A DNA stretch of 64,000 bases from the NCBI RefSeq assembly GCF_012927105.1, contig NZ_JABBFV010000007.1:62001-126000 (forward strand), written 5' to 3'. The notes under the pieces were generated by a model. The model was not told the origin of the DNA, made no database searches, and saw only the letters and a list, made by a program, of their open reading frames with translations. This DNA is from Sphingobium psychrophilum (lineage in GTDB: Bacteria > Pseudomonadota > Alphaproteobacteria > Sphingomonadales > Sphingomonadaceae). Position 1 is the first letter of the stretch, and every line of letters begins with the position of its first letter. Below, in pieces: positions 47,665 through 57,880 of the stretch. Both the position numbers and the translations under genes were made by a program.

Positions 47665-49416
47665 GTGGCCGAAAAGAGCGGCGCGGACATATTGGTCGAA
47701 TGCCTGATCGATCTCGGTGTCGAGGTCGTTTTCGGCTATCCCGGCGGCGCGGTGCTGCCGATTTATGACGCGCTCTACAATCACCCCACGATCAAGCATG
47801 TGCTGGTCCGCCACGAACAGGGCGCGACCCACATGGCGGAGGGCTATGCCCGATCGACCGGCAAGCCCGGCGTCGTCCTGGTCACGTCCGGCCCCGGTGC
47901 GACCAATGCCGTCACCGGCATCACCGACGCGCTGATGGATTCGATCCCCATGGTCGTCATCACCGGCCAGGTGCCCACCCAACTGATCGGGACGGATGCG
48001 TTTCAGGAAGCCGACACGATCGGCATCACGCGCCATTGTTCCAAGCATAATTATCTGGTGAAGACGCCCGGCAAGCTGGCCGAGGTCATTCATGAGGCGT
48101 TTCATATCGCCACCACCGGCCGCCCCGGCCCGGTCGTCGTGGATATCCCCAAGAACGTCCAGATCGCGACGGCGCCCTATGCGAAGCCCGAACTGAAGGT
48201 CCATGCCAGCTACCGTCCGCAGACGAAGGCGGATGCGGCAGGCATCGACGCGGCGGTCGAGATGCTCGCCGCGGCCGAACGGCCGGTGTTCTACACCGGC
48301 GGCGGCGTCATCAATAGCGGCCCGCAGGCGAGCGCCTTGCTGCGCGAACTCGCCGCGCTGACCGGCGCGCCCGTCACGTCCACGCTGATGGGCCTTGGCG
48401 CTTATCCCGCATCGGGCGACGCCTGGCTGGGGATGCTGGGGATGCACGGCACGTTCGAAGCCAATTGGGCGATGAACCAGGCCGACCTCATCCTGTGCAT
48501 CGGCGCGCGTTTCGACGATCGCGTCACCGGCCGACTGGACGCGTTCGCGCCCAACAGCCGCAAGGTCCATATCGATATCGATCGCAGCTCGATCAACAAG
48601 ATCGTCGATGTCGACGTTCCCATCGTCGCCGATATCGCCAGCGCGCTGGACGACATGATCGCCCTGTGGAAACAGCGCAATCATCAAAAGGCGGACCTGA
48701 CGCAATGGTGGGCGCGGATCGCCGGCTGGCGCGCGCGCAAGAGCCTGGATTATGCCGAAAACAGCATCGAGATCATGCCCCAGCGCGCGATCGCGGACCT
48801 GTATGCCGCGACGAAGGCGACCGGCAAGGACGTCATCATCACCACCGAAGTCGGCCAGCACCAGATGTGGGCGGCCCAGCATTTCGGCTTCGACGCGCCC
48901 AATAAATGGCTGACGTCGGGTGGCCTGGGCACCATGGGCTATGGCTTCCCCGCCGCCATCGGCGCGCAGATGGGCAATCCCGACAGCATCACCATCTGCA
49001 TCGCGGGCGACGCCTCCATTCAGATGAACATTCAGGAACTGGGCACCGCGTCGCAATATCGCCTGCCGGTGAAGATCTTCATCCTGAACAATGAATATAT
49101 GGGCATGGTCCGCCAGTGGCAGGAACTGACCTATGAAAGCCGTTATTCCAACAGCTATTCGGACAGCCTGCCCGATTTCGTGAAACTGGGTGAAGCCTAT
49201 GGCTGGACCGGCATCCGTATCGAAGGGCCACAGGAACTGGAAGCCGGCATCCGGCAGATGCTGGAAACCGACGGCCCGGTGATCGTGGATTGCCGCGTCG
49301 CGAAAATGTCCAACTGCTTCCCGATGATCCCGTCGGGCGCATCCCATACCGACATGCTGCTCGATCCCAGCCAGGTGAAGGGCAGCATGACGGACGAGGC
49401 GAAGGCGCTGGTATGA
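47665..49416 (+). CDS. ilvB: Acetolactate synthase large subunit
   Basis: TPP enzyme that makes acetolactate (valine/leucine) and acetohydroxybutyrate (isoleucine). 583 residues from a GTG at 47665 after agaagga. Motifs: VFGYPGGAVLPIYDAL, VRHEQGATHMAEGYARSTGKPG with the catalytic Glu, ITGQVPTQLIGTDAFQE, and the TPP/metal motif GDASIQMNIQEL...NNEYMG. Followed by a 119-residue unknown protein and then the regulatory subunit ilvN. Confidence 0.96.
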   Translation: MAEKSGADILVECLIDLGVEVVFGYPGGAVLPIYDALYNHPTIKHVLVRHEQGATHMAEGYARSTGKPGVVLVTSGPGATNAVTGITDALMDSIPMVVITGQVPTQLIGTDAFQEADTIGITRHCSKHNYLVKTPGKLAEVIHEAFHIATTGRPGPVVVDIPKNVQIATAPYAKPELKVHASYRPQTKADAAGIDAAVEMLAAAERPVFYTGGGVINSGPQASALLRELAALTGAPVTSTLMGLGAYPASGDAWLGMLGMHGTFEANWAMNQADLILCIGARFDDRVTGRLDAFAPNSRKVHIDIDRSSINKIVDVDVPIVADIASALDDMIALWKQRNHQKADLTQWWARIAGWRARKSLDYAENSIEIMPQRAIADLYAATKATGKDVIITTEVGQHQMWAAQHFGFDAPNKWLTSGGLGTMGYGFPAAIGAQMGNPDSITICIAGDASIQMNIQELGTASQYRLPVKIFILNNEYMGMVRQWQELTYESRYSNSYSDSLPDFVKLGEAYGWTGIRIEGPQELEAGIRQMLETDGPVIVDCRVAKMSNCFPMIPSGASHTDMLLDPSQVKGSMTDEAKALV

Positions 49417-49426
49417 TGGCCGTCCT

Positions 49427-49786
49427 GTGACGCAACATCTGAAGCTGCGCATCCATGTGACGGAGCCATGGGATTTCGAACGGATCGCGGGCACGGCGGA
49501 CATTGCCGGCTGGACCACCGATCATGCCGACCCGGACAATGAGGAATGGGAAGTGCATCTGGACGAAGGGTTCGACTATCACGACCGGCATATCGGCACG
49601 CTGCTGGCTGGTCCCCGCTATGTGGGCGAACATCTGGTCCGCATGTTCGACGCGGTGACGGGCTTTCCCGTCCGCCTCGCCCACCGGCAGGACGGCGGCT
49701 GGCACTATGCCTTCACCGCCATGATTTCGCAGCGCCATGATGACACCCATGGGCGCGTAGATACCGATAACGGGACAAGCATCTGA
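49427..49786 (+). CDS. Hypothetical protein between ilvB and ilvN
   Basis: 119 residues from a GTG at 49427, ten bases after ilvB. Acidic and soluble, rich in His and Asp (TTDHADPDNEEWEVHLDEGFDYHDRHIG, LAHRQDGGWHYAFTAMISQRH). No signal peptide, membrane helix or cysteine. Not recognised. Its stop overlaps the ilvN start (TGATG), so it is translated in step with both synthase subunits, which implies a role linked to that enzyme or simple retention. Confidence 0.7.
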   Translation: MTQHLKLRIHVTEPWDFERIAGTADIAGWTTDHADPDNEEWEVHLDEGFDYHDRHIGTLLAGPRYVGEHLVRMFDAVTGFPVRLAHRQDGGWHYAFTAMISQRHDDTHGRVDTDNGTSI

Positions 49787-50301
49787 TGCATATCCAGGAA
49801 GAACTCAGCCAGCGGCACGTCCTGTCGCTGACCGTTTCGAACGAAGCGGGCATATTGGCGCGCATCGCGGGCCTGTTCACCGCGCGCGGCTATAATATCG
49901 ACAGCCTGACCGTGGCGGACATCACGCAGGATCACGGCGTCAGCCGCATCACCATCGTCACCAACGGCCCGCCCAAGGTGATCGACCAGATCATCGCCCA
50001 GCTCGACCGGCTGGTTCCGGTGCACAAGGTGACGGACCTGACCGAAGCCGGTCCCTTCGTCGAGCGCGAACTGGCGTTGGTGAAGGTCGCGGGCGTGGGT
50101 GAGGACCGGATCGAGGCGCTGCGCCTGGCCGACGTGTTCCGCGCCAAGGTGGTCGACACGACGATCGAAAGCTTCATTTTCGAAATCACCGGAACGACCG
50201 ACAAGATCGACAATTTCGTCGGCCTGATGCGCCAGATCGGCTTGGTCGAGGTTGGCCGCACCGGCGTCGTCGGCCTGATTCGGGGTAAAGAGGCGAACTG
50301 A
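49786..50301 (+). CDS. ilvN: Acetolactate synthase small (regulatory) subunit
   Basis: 171 residues, full IlvH/IlvN length. ACT domain at the N-terminus (HVLSLTVSNEAGILARIAGLFTARGYNIDSLTVADI) binds valine for feedback inhibition. The C-terminal domain (RELALVKVAGVGEDRIEALRLADVFRAKVVDTT) contacts IlvB. Its ATG overlaps the preceding stop. Confidence 0.96.
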   Translation: MHIQEELSQRHVLSLTVSNEAGILARIAGLFTARGYNIDSLTVADITQDHGVSRITIVTNGPPKVIDQIIAQLDRLVPVHKVTDLTEAGPFVERELALVKVAGVGEDRIEALRLADVFRAKVVDTTIESFIFEITGTTDKIDNFVGLMRQIGLVEVGRTGVVGLIRGKEAN

Positions 50302-50307
50302 ATTTTT

Positions 50308-51516
<1,209 letters not shown>

Positions 51517-51534
51517 CGGCTACGCATTTGGCCG

Positions 51535-51558
51535 TCACCCCGGCGAAGGCCGGGGTCC
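51535..51558. repeat. Short hairpin repeat after ilvC
   Basis: caccccggc-gaa-ggccggggt, a dispersed stem common in these genomes. No T run; 19 bases after the ilvC stop. Confidence 0.6.
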
Positions 51559-51689
51559 ATGGCGGCACGATGCGAGGCTTTGAGATTACTTAACCAGGAA
51601 CGATCCGTTTCCGGTTACGGCTCTGGAACAATCGAGGGGCGTGGCTTATTCAGGCTGCGCCCCTTGACCGTTTCTGGAGTCCCAACATC

Positions 51690-52310
51690 ATGCGTAAATT
51701 CCTCATCCCCGCCGCCGCCCTCATCGCTATTGCTGGCGGCACCGTCGTCGTCGCCCAGATGCCGACGTCCGCGCCCGGCACGAAGGACGTCGCCAAGATA
51801 AGCGGCGGCACCTATGCCGTCGACCCCGGCCACACCCAGGTCGTCTTCGCCTATGACCATATGGGCTTCACCAACAATGTCGGCGTCATCGCCGAACCCA
51901 CCGGCACGCTAACGCTGGACAAGGCCAATCCGGCCGCGTCGAAGGTCAGCATCGAACTGCCGATCGCCAACCTGCGCACCGGCGTCGCCAAGCTGGACGA
52001 ACATCTGCTCAAGCCCGATTTCTTCGATGGCGCCAAATTCCCGACCGCGACCTTCGTGTCGACCGGCGTGAAGGCCGAAGGCACCGGCGCGACGATCACC
52101 GGCAACCTGACGATCAAGGGCGTGACCAAGCCCGTGACGCTAGACGCCGAATTTTATGGCGTTGGCGCCAACCCGATGAGCAAGAAGGAAAATATCGGCT
52201 TCGTCGCGACCGGCACGATCAAGCGCAGCGATTTCGGCCTGGGCGCCTATGTGCCCGTGGTCGGCGACGCGGTGGAACTCAAGATCATCGCCGGCTTCCA
52301 GAAGCCGTAA
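51690..52310 (+). CDS. YceI-family periplasmic protein
   Basis: 206 residues with signal peptide MRKFLIPAAALIAIAGGTVVVAQ. Lipocalin-like YceI domain: YAVDPGHTQVVFAYDHMGFTNNVG at the front, LKPDFFDGAKFPTATFVSTGV and GNLTIKGVTKPVTLDAEF in the middle, ending VGDAVELKIIAGF. These proteins bind isoprenoid or amphipathic ligands; the actual ligand is unknown. It separates ilvC from leuA and ends at its own terminator. Confidence 0.9.
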   Translation: MRKFLIPAAALIAIAGGTVVVAQMPTSAPGTKDVAKISGGTYAVDPGHTQVVFAYDHMGFTNNVGVIAEPTGTLTLDKANPAASKVSIELPIANLRTGVAKLDEHLLKPDFFDGAKFPTATFVSTGVKAEGTGATITGNLTIKGVTKPVTLDAEFYGVGANPMSKKENIGFVATGTIKRSDFGLGAYVPVVGDAVELKIIAGFQKP

Positions 52311-52334
52311 TTACACGCACAGGACGCAAAAGAG

Positions 52335-52364
52335 ACGGGGCCGGCTTGCATGTCGGCCCCGTTT
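52335..52364 (+). terminator. Intrinsic terminator after the YceI gene
   Basis: Nine-base stem acggggccg/cggccccgt, then ttt. Isolates the following leucine leader from upstream transcription. Confidence 0.85.
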
Positions 52365-52385
52365 CGCGTTAAGGCGCTTCCCATC

Positions 52386-52433
52386 ATGCAGCGCGTCACG
52401 CTTCTTACCCTGCTACGACTTACACGCCCTTAG
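52386..52433 (+). CDS. leuL: Predicted leucine leader peptide
   Basis: A 15-residue ORF, MQRVTLLTLLRLTRP, followed by TAG. Five of fifteen residues are Leu, at positions 6, 7, 9, 10 and 12. Their codons are CTT, CTT, CTG, CTA and CTT, mostly ones that are rare in this GC-rich genome, which would raise sensitivity to charged tRNA-Leu. It ends inside a terminator hairpin and lies 140 bases before leuA. The composition and placement fit an attenuation leader. No clear ribosome site is visible, so it might be translated from a nearly leaderless transcript. Confidence 0.75.
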   Translation: MQRVTLLTLLRLTRP

Positions 52434-52508
52434 GCGTGGTTTTTATGCTGCCTTTCGACTATGGGCAGCACCGATCCGCCTAAGGGCATCCATCGCAGTC
52501 AAGTCGTA
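52414..52508 (+). promoter_or_regulatory. Long-range alternative fold of the leuA leader
   Basis: Nested pairings that exclude the terminator hairpin: tacgactt (52414-52421) with aagtcgta (52501-52508), gcccttaggcg (52426-52436) with cgcctaagggc (52477-52487), and an inner stem tgctgcc/ggcagca (52446-52470). All are perfect complements. Together they would form one long antiterminator-like hairpin. Confidence 0.65.
52423..52444 (+). terminator. Attenuator terminator in the leuA leader
   Basis: Stem cacgcc (52423-52428), loop ctta, ggcgtg (52433-52438), then g and five T residues. It overlaps the last three codons and stop of the leader peptide, so a ribosome stalled on the Leu codons would cover its 5' arm. 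Confidence 0.7.
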
Positions 52509-52572
52509 TACCGGAAAGCGCCCCCGAAAATCATCGATGCGCGCGCCGCAGGCAAAGAAGTAGTGTAATCCC

Positions 52573-54246
52573 ATGATGCTGACCGATCCCTCGCAGAAGT
52601 ACCGCGCCTTTCCGCAGGTGGACCTGCCCAATCGCCAATGGCCCTCCAACGTCATCACCGCGCCGCCCCGCTGGCTGTCGACCGACATGCGCGATGGCAA
52701 CCAGTCGCTGATCGACCCGATGAACGCGGAAAAGAAGCGTCGCTTCTTCGACCTGCTGATCAAGGTAGGCGTCAAGGAGATCGAGGTCGGCTTCCCCAGC
52801 GCGGGCGCGACCGAATTCGACTTCATTTCCGGGCTGGTCCGCGACGGTGCGATCCCCGACGACGTGATCGTGCAGGTGCTGACGCAGGCGCGCGCCGACC
52901 TGATCGCCACCACCTTCGAATCGCTGCGCGGCGCACCAAAAGCCATCGTCCATGTCTACAACGCCGTGTCGCCCGCCTGGCGCAACATCGTGTTCCAGAT
53001 GTCCCGGCCGGAGATCAAGGAGATCGCCGTCAATGCCGCCAAGCTGCTGCGCGACAATGCCGCCAAGCAGCCCGACACCGACTGGCATTTCGAATATTCG
53101 CCCGAAACCTTCTCCACCGCGGAGCTGGATTTCAGCCTGGAATGTTGCGAGGCGGTGATGGACATTCTCCAGCCCACGCCCGACCGCCCGCTGATCCTGA
53201 ACCTGCCCGCGACGGTCGAATGCGCCACGCCCAACATCTATGCCGACCAGATCGAATGGATGTGCCGCCACATTTCCAAGCGCGACAGCGTGGTCATCTC
53301 GCTGCATCCGCATAACGACCGCGGCACCGGCGTCGCGGCGGCGGAACTGGGCCTGATGGCGGGCGCGGACCGGGTCGAGGGCTGCCTGTTCGGCAATGGC
53401 GAGCGTACCGGCAATTGCGACCTGGTGACCGTCGCGCTCAACATGTACACGCAGGGGATCAACCCGCTGCTGGACTTCAGCGACATCGACACCGTCATCC
53501 AGACGGTCGAATATTGCAACCAGCTGCCGGTCCACCCGCGCCATCCCTATGCCGGCGAACTGGTGTTCACGGCCTTCTCCGGGTCGCATCAGGACGCCAT
53601 CAAGAAGGGCTTCGCCGCGCAGGAAGCGCGCAACGACCTGATCTGGGATGTGCCCTATCTGCCGATCGACCCCAAGGATCTGGGCCGCGACTATGAAGCG
53701 GTGATCCGCGTCAATTCGCAATCGGGCAAGGGCGGCGTCGCCTGGGTGCTGCAACAGGATAAGGGCTACAAGATGCCCAAGCGGATGCAGGCCGAATTTT
53801 CCAAGGTTGTGCAGGCCATGGCCGACGAAAGCAGCCGCGAACTCAACGCCGCCGACATCTGGAGCGCGTTCCAGGGCCATTACCGCCTGTCGGGCGAGCA
53901 GGCATACAGCCTGATCGACTATCATGAAAGCGGCGTGGCGGGCGACCGCATCTTCACCGGCAAGATTGCGCATGAAGGGGTGGAGCGCTCGATTTCGGGG
54001 CGCGGCAACGGCCTGCTGTCGTCGGTGCTGGCCGCGTTGCGCGACGAATTTGGCGTGCAGCTCGACATCGCCGACTATAGCGAACATGCGATCGGCGCCG
54101 GCAGCGACGTCAACGCTGCCGCCTATGTCGAATGCCGCACCCCCGATGGCCGCACCGTGTTCGGCGTGGGCACCGATGCCGACGTCGCGACCGCTTCGGT
54201 CCAGGCGGTGCTGTCGGCGGCGAATGGGATCGCGGCGCGAGGGTAA
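52573..54246 (+). CDS. leuA: 2-isopropylmalate synthase
   Basis: Commits 2-ketoisovalerate to leucine synthesis by adding acetyl-CoA. 557 residues, the longer LeuA type. DRE-TIM barrel: [18 protein letters not shown] with the metal-binding Arg-Asp, [32 protein letters not shown] with the metal-binding His pair, and [13 protein letters not shown]. The C-terminal domain ([19 protein letters not shown], from about 475) should bind leucine for feedback inhibition. Expression is probably also controlled by the leader before it. Confidence 0.96.
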   Translation: MMLTDPSQKYRAFPQVDLPNRQWPSNVITAPPRWLSTDMRDGNQSLIDPMNAEKKRRFFDLLIKVGVKEIEVGFPSAGATEFDFISGLVRDGAIPDDVIVQVLTQARADLIATTFESLRGAPKAIVHVYNAVSPAWRNIVFQMSRPEIKEIAVNAAKLLRDNAAKQPDTDWHFEYSPETFSTAELDFSLECCEAVMDILQPTPDRPLILNLPATVECATPNIYADQIEWMCRHISKRDSVVISLHPHNDRGTGVAAAELGLMAGADRVEGCLFGNGERTGNCDLVTVALNMYTQGINPLLDFSDIDTVIQTVEYCNQLPVHPRHPYAGELVFTAFSGSHQDAIKKGFAAQEARNDLIWDVPYLPIDPKDLGRDYEAVIRVNSQSGKGGVAWVLQQDKGYKMPKRMQAEFSKVVQAMADESSRELNAADIWSAFQGHYRLSGEQAYSLIDYHESGVAGDRIFTGKIAHEGVERSISGRGNGLLSSVLAALRDEFGVQLDIADYSEHAIGAGSDVNAAAYVECRTPDGRTVFGVGTDADVATASVQAVLSAANGIAARG

Positions 54247-54264
54247 GGCGCACGCGAACAAAAA

Positions 54265-54374
54265 CCGTTCGTGCTGAGTAGGGGCTGAGCTTGTCGAAGT
54301 CCCGTATCGAAGCATTGCGCATAACCCTCGATACGCCATTTCGACTTCGCTCAATGGCTACTCAGGACGAACGG
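54265..54374. repeat. REP-like palindromic repeat pair
   Basis: Starts ccgttcgtgctgagtagggg, ends atggctactcaggacgaacgg. Left unit includes cttgtcgaagtcccgtatcg; facing unit cctcgatacgccatttcgac. Between leuA and the convergent M20 peptidase gene. The left unit closely matches the REP-encoded tail of the GIY-YIG ORF. Confidence 0.9.
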
Positions 54375-54393
54375 TCTGGGAAACGACAGCCTG

Positions 54394-55761
54394 TTACTTC
54401 GCCAACCCGCGCACCACCGCGTCCCACTGCTCCAACGATTCCCTGATGCCAGCCACCGGCACCCGCTCGTTCAGCCCATGAGCAAAGCCGTCCTGCGCCT
54501 TCATGAACAGGCTGGACACGCCGTAGCTCGGCACCCCCAGCGCGCGGAAATAGAGGCTGTCGGTCGCCCCCGCCGACATGCCCGGCATCACCGTAATGTC
54601 CGCCGCCCGCACCGTCACCGCATCGCGCACCACCTTCATCACGTCGGCGCGCAGGGGCGAGGCGTCGCTGGCCAGCGGATCGCCCAAGGTCTTCACCGTG
54701 GCGGTCGGATCGTTCACCACCTTCACCAGTTGCGCCTTCACATCCTCAATGGGGATGCCCGGAAAGATGCGGCAATTGACGCTGACCTTTGCGCTCTGCG
54801 GCAGCGCGTTAAGCGCATGACCCGCGCTCGCCATCGTCGCGACGCAGGTGGTGCGCACCTGCCCGATGAACTCCGGCCGGGTCGACAGCAGGTCCGCCGC
54901 CGCCGCGTCGCCCGTCTCCGCATAGCGCCGCATCGCCTGCCCCACTTCCCCACCGATCCGGTCGGCAGACAGCGCCAGCGACGCCTTGGTCAGTTCATTG
55001 CGCATCGGCGGGAATTGATAGGCCGCAATCGCGTCGATCGCCCTGGCCATGCGATAGATGGGATTGCCCGGCGTCGGCGCGCTCGAATGGCCGCCCGCAT
55101 CGGTGAAGGCGAACTCAAAATCGGCATAGCTCTTCTCGCCCGCCTGCAACTGGTACAGCACCGGCTTGCCTTCGTCATTCAGCAACCCGCCGCCGCCATC
55201 GCCGTTCAGCAACAGCGCAATATCCTTATACTGCGCCGCCAAAGCCTTGGTCGTCACCATATCGGTTTCCTCGTCCCCCGACAGGAGCAGGATGACGGTT
55301 CGACGCGGTTTCCAGCCTTCCTTCTTCAGCTGCGCCATTGTCGCGACCATCATCGCGACGTCATATTTATTATCCTCCGCGCCGCGCCCGAAAATATAGC
55401 CATCTTCCTCCACCGGCACGAAGGGGTCGCGGGTCCAGTCCGCCCGGTCCGCCGCCACCACATCCATATGGCCGATCAGCGCCATGGGTTTCAGCGTCAG
55501 GTCGCTACCCTTCATCGTCGCGGCAAAAGTCGCCGTCTCGCCCATCGGCGTGACGACGATGTCCGCGTCGGCAAATCCCGCGGCCTTCAACACGCCCGCA
55601 TAATAGGCCGCCAGTTTGGGCACCTGCCCCGCGCCCTGCACCGTCTTCATCGCGACGGAGCGCATCAAAATATCCTTGGCCGCCCCGGCATCCGCCGCCG
55701 CCATCGCGCCCTGCGGCAGCGCCAGCAGCGCCAAAGCCGAATATGCGCCGCGCATCATCAT
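54394..55761 (-). CDS. M20 family metallopeptidase, exported
   Basis: 455 residues from the ATG at 55761, nine bases after ggag. Signal peptide about 1-22 (ALALLALPQGAMAA). Di-zinc ligands in order: ALIGHMDVVAA (His and the catalytic Asp), IFGRGAEDNKYDVA (bridging Asp), LSGDEETDM (catalytic Glu pair), and AGATDSLYFRALGVPSYG near the end. A lid/dimerisation domain lies between. Works on periplasmic peptides; exact substrate unknown. Confidence 0.9.
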   Translation of the reverse strand: MMMRGAYSALALLALPQGAMAAADAGAAKDILMRSVAMKTVQGAGQVPKLAAYYAGVLKAAGFADADIVVTPMGETATFAATMKGSDLTLKPMALIGHMDVVAADRADWTRDPFVPVEEDGYIFGRGAEDNKYDVAMMVATMAQLKKEGWKPRRTVILLLSGDEETDMVTTKALAAQYKDIALLLNGDGGGGLLNDEGKPVLYQLQAGEKSYADFEFAFTDAGGHSSAPTPGNPIYRMARAIDAIAAYQFPPMRNELTKASLALSADRIGGEVGQAMRRYAETGDAAAADLLSTRPEFIGQVRTTCVATMASAGHALNALPQSAKVSVNCRIFPGIPIEDVKAQLVKVVNDPTATVKTLGDPLASDASPLRADVMKVVRDAVTVRAADITVMPGMSAGATDSLYFRALGVPSYGVSSLFMKAQDGFAHGLNERVPVAGIRESLEQWDAVVRGLAK

Positions 55762-55948
55762 ATGTTGCAACTCCCCGATGGATCGATATCCCATATCTGG
55801 CATAGCGGATCGGTCCCGCCAATGCGTTGATCCACCACAGCGGAAAGAGGGCCACCTTATCCCTGTTATACACACGTCAAGAATTGCTTGCGCGCAATCG
55901 GCCGACCGTCACCCGATATAGGCAGCCGGTCGCCCAGAGGAAAAAGAC

Positions 55949-57250
55949 ATGGCCCTCCATTATCGCAGTTTCGGATTTCAGGTTTTGGCCGGCATGGTCG
56001 TGGGCCTTCTGTTGGGCCTGGTTGCGCGCCAGATCGGCGCGGGGCCGGATGGCGACCTCAACGGACTGGCGACAGCGCTCAAGACGGTCGGCTCGATCTT
56101 CGTCTCGTTGCTGAAAGCGATCGTGCCGCCCCTGGTCTTCGCCGCCATCGTCGCGTCCATCGCCAACCTGCGCGCGCTGGACAATGCCGCGCGGCTGGCG
56201 GGGCAGACATTGCTGTGGTTCGCCATCACCGCGCTGATCGCGGTCGCGATCGGCATCGCCATCGGCGTCATCGTTCAGCCGGGCGCAGGCCTGCAAGGCA
56301 CCGCGCTGGCCATGGGCAAGAACGAGAACATGGGCGGCTGGCTCGATTTCCTCAAAGGCCTGGTGCCGGCCAACAGCCTGGCCCTGTCGGGCAGCACCAA
56401 GATTACCGACGGCAGCGCGTCCACCAGCATCAGCTTCAACATCCTGCAATTGCTGGTCATTTCGATCGCGGTCGGCCTCGCGACGTTGAAAGTGGGCGAA
56501 AAGGCCGACGCTTTCCTGGGCTTCGTCCGCTCGTTGCTCGCGGTCGTGCGCGCGCTGCTTGGCTGGGTCATCCGCCTGACGCCGATCGGTTCGGCGGCCC
56601 TCATCGGCACCGCGATCGCCACCTATGGCTGGAGCGCGCTGGCCCAGCTTGGTACCTTCACCGCCACCATCTATCTCGGCCTCGCGCTGGTGCTGCTGGT
56701 CGTCTATCCGGCGCTGCTGATCGCCAATGGCCTGAAACCCGGCCCCTTCTTCGCCAAGGCGTGGCCCGCAATCCAGTTGGGTTTCGTCTCGCGCTCCTCG
56801 GTCGGCACCCTGCCCGTCACTGAAGCCGTGACCGAGCGGCTGGGCGTGGACAAGGGCTATGCCGCCTTCGCCATTCCGCTGGCGTCCACGACCAAGATGG
56901 ACGGCTGCGCATCGATCTACCCCGCGCTGGCTGCGATCTTCGTCGCGGGCTTCTACGGCATCCCGCTGCATTTCGTGGATTATGCGCTGATCGTCTTCGT
57001 ATCGGTCATCGGATCGGCCGCGACCGCCGGCCTGACCGGCGCGATCGTGATGCTGACGCTGACGCTCTCGACGCTGGGCCTGCCGCTGGAGGGCGTGGGC
57101 CTGTTGCTGGCGATCGACCCGATTCTGGATATGGGCCGGACAGCGGTGAATGTTGCGGGGCAAGTGCTGGTGGGCGTGATCGTGGCGAAGCGGGAGGGGA
57201 TATTGGACGAGGCGGCTTATTATGGGGATGGGGAATTGGTGGTGGTTTGA
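55949..57250 (+). CDS. Dicarboxylate/amino acid:cation symporter (DAACS family)
   Basis: 433 residues. GltPh-like elevator transporter with about eight membrane helices and two re-entrant hairpins. HP1 reads VSRSSVGTLPVTEAV, helix 7 has TTKMDGCASIYPALAAIFVAGFYG in place of the N-M-D-G motif, and HP2 is around VIGSAATAGLTGAIVML. Helix 8 carries LLLAIDPILDMGRTAVNVAGQ with the substrate-binding Asp/Arg/Asn. It would import glutamate/aspartate or C4-dicarboxylates; which one is undecided. Confidence 0.93.
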   Translation: MALHYRSFGFQVLAGMVVGLLLGLVARQIGAGPDGDLNGLATALKTVGSIFVSLLKAIVPPLVFAAIVASIANLRALDNAARLAGQTLLWFAITALIAVAIGIAIGVIVQPGAGLQGTALAMGKNENMGGWLDFLKGLVPANSLALSGSTKITDGSASTSISFNILQLLVISIAVGLATLKVGEKADAFLGFVRSLLAVVRALLGWVIRLTPIGSAALIGTAIATYGWSALAQLGTFTATIYLGLALVLLVVYPALLIANGLKPGPFFAKAWPAIQLGFVSRSSVGTLPVTEAVTERLGVDKGYAAFAIPLASTTKMDGCASIYPALAAIFVAGFYGIPLHFVDYALIVFVSVIGSAATAGLTGAIVMLTLTLSTLGLPLEGVGLLLAIDPILDMGRTAVNVAGQVLVGVIVAKREGILDEAAYYGDGELVVV

Positions 57251-57276
57251 GGACAACGCGACGCCCCGATGCTTGC

Positions 57277-57296
57277 ATCGCGTAACGATACGCGAT
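57277..57296. promoter_or_regulatory. Operator-like palindrome before higB
   Basis: ATCGCGTA-ACGA-TACGCGAT, eight-base arms, ten bases before the higB start. Fits autoregulation by HigA. Confidence 0.65.
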
Positions 57297-57306
57297 ACGG
57301 TCGCTC

Positions 57307-57585
57307 ATGATAATCGGATTCCGGCACAAGGGGCTTGAAGCCTTCTACACCTTCGGCACGACACGGGGTATTCAGGCGTCCCATGGGAAGAAAATCCGCA
57401 ACATCCTGGGATTGCTCGACGTGGCGGGCGGACCGGATGACATGAATTTACCGTCCTTCAAACTGCACCTGTTGAAGGGCGATCTGAAGGGCCATTGGTC
57501 GGTGTGGGTCAACGGCAACTGGCGCATCACCTTCCGCTTTGTCGGTACAGACGTAGAACTCGTCGATTATCAGGACTATCATTGA
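57307..57585 (+). CDS. higB: HigB-like toxin
   Basis: 92-residue RelE-fold ribosome-dependent mRNA interferase. Family pattern: GFRHKGLEAFYTFGTTRGIQ at the front, NLPSFKLHLLKGDLKGHWSVWVNGNWRITFRF in the middle, and VELVDYQDYH at the C-terminus. Toxin first, antitoxin second, the usual hig order. Seven bases separate it from higA. Confidence 0.94.
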   Translation: MIIGFRHKGLEAFYTFGTTRGIQASHGKKIRNILGLLDVAGGPDDMNLPSFKLHLLKGDLKGHWSVWVNGNWRITFRFVGTDVELVDYQDYH

Positions 57586-57592
57586 GGCTATC

Positions 57593-57880
57593 ATGATGAT
57601 GCACAATCCGCCCCATCCCGGCGAACTGCTCCGCGATGAAGTCATCGTGGCACTCAAGCTGTCGGTGACCGAAGCGGCCAGTCGGCTCGCCATGTCGCGG
57701 GTCGCCCTGTCGCGCGTGCTGAACGGCAAGGCTGCGATCAGCCCCGACCTTGCGCTGCGGCTCGAACAGGCAGGCACCAGCACGGCCCGCGCCTGGCTCG
57801 CCATGCAGGCCAACTACGACCTCTGGCGCGCGCGCCAGCATGCGCAACCTGTGGTGCGTCGGTTGCAGGAAGCGGCCTAA
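57593..57880 (+). CDS. higA: HigA-like antitoxin
   Basis: 95 residues. XRE helix-turn-helix in NPPHPGELLRDEVIVALKLSVTEAASRLAMSRVALSRVLNGKAAISPDLALRLE, followed by AWLAMQANYDLWRAR, the HigA signature. Preceded by a gagg ribosome site. Neutralises HigB and represses the pair. Confidence 0.95.
   Translation: MMMHNPPHPGELLRDEVIVALKLSVTEAASRLAMSRVALSRVLNGKAAISPDLALRLEQAGTSTARAWLAMQANYDLWRARQHAQPVVRRLQEAA

Noticed and set aside
47579..47707. Possible branched-chain leader peptide before ilvB (MSIRGGHLAIAGVL...)
   Set aside because: Ile/Leu/Val are not clustered, there is no terminator hairpin with a T run, and the frame runs on into ilvB.
47572..49518. A 648-codon minus-strand frame opposite ilvB
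   Set aside because: ilvB is unmistakable on the plus strand; the antisense translation has no domain character.
52531..54354. A 607-codon minus-strand frame opposite leuA
   Set aside because: Antisense shadow of leuA caused by GC-rich codon structure.
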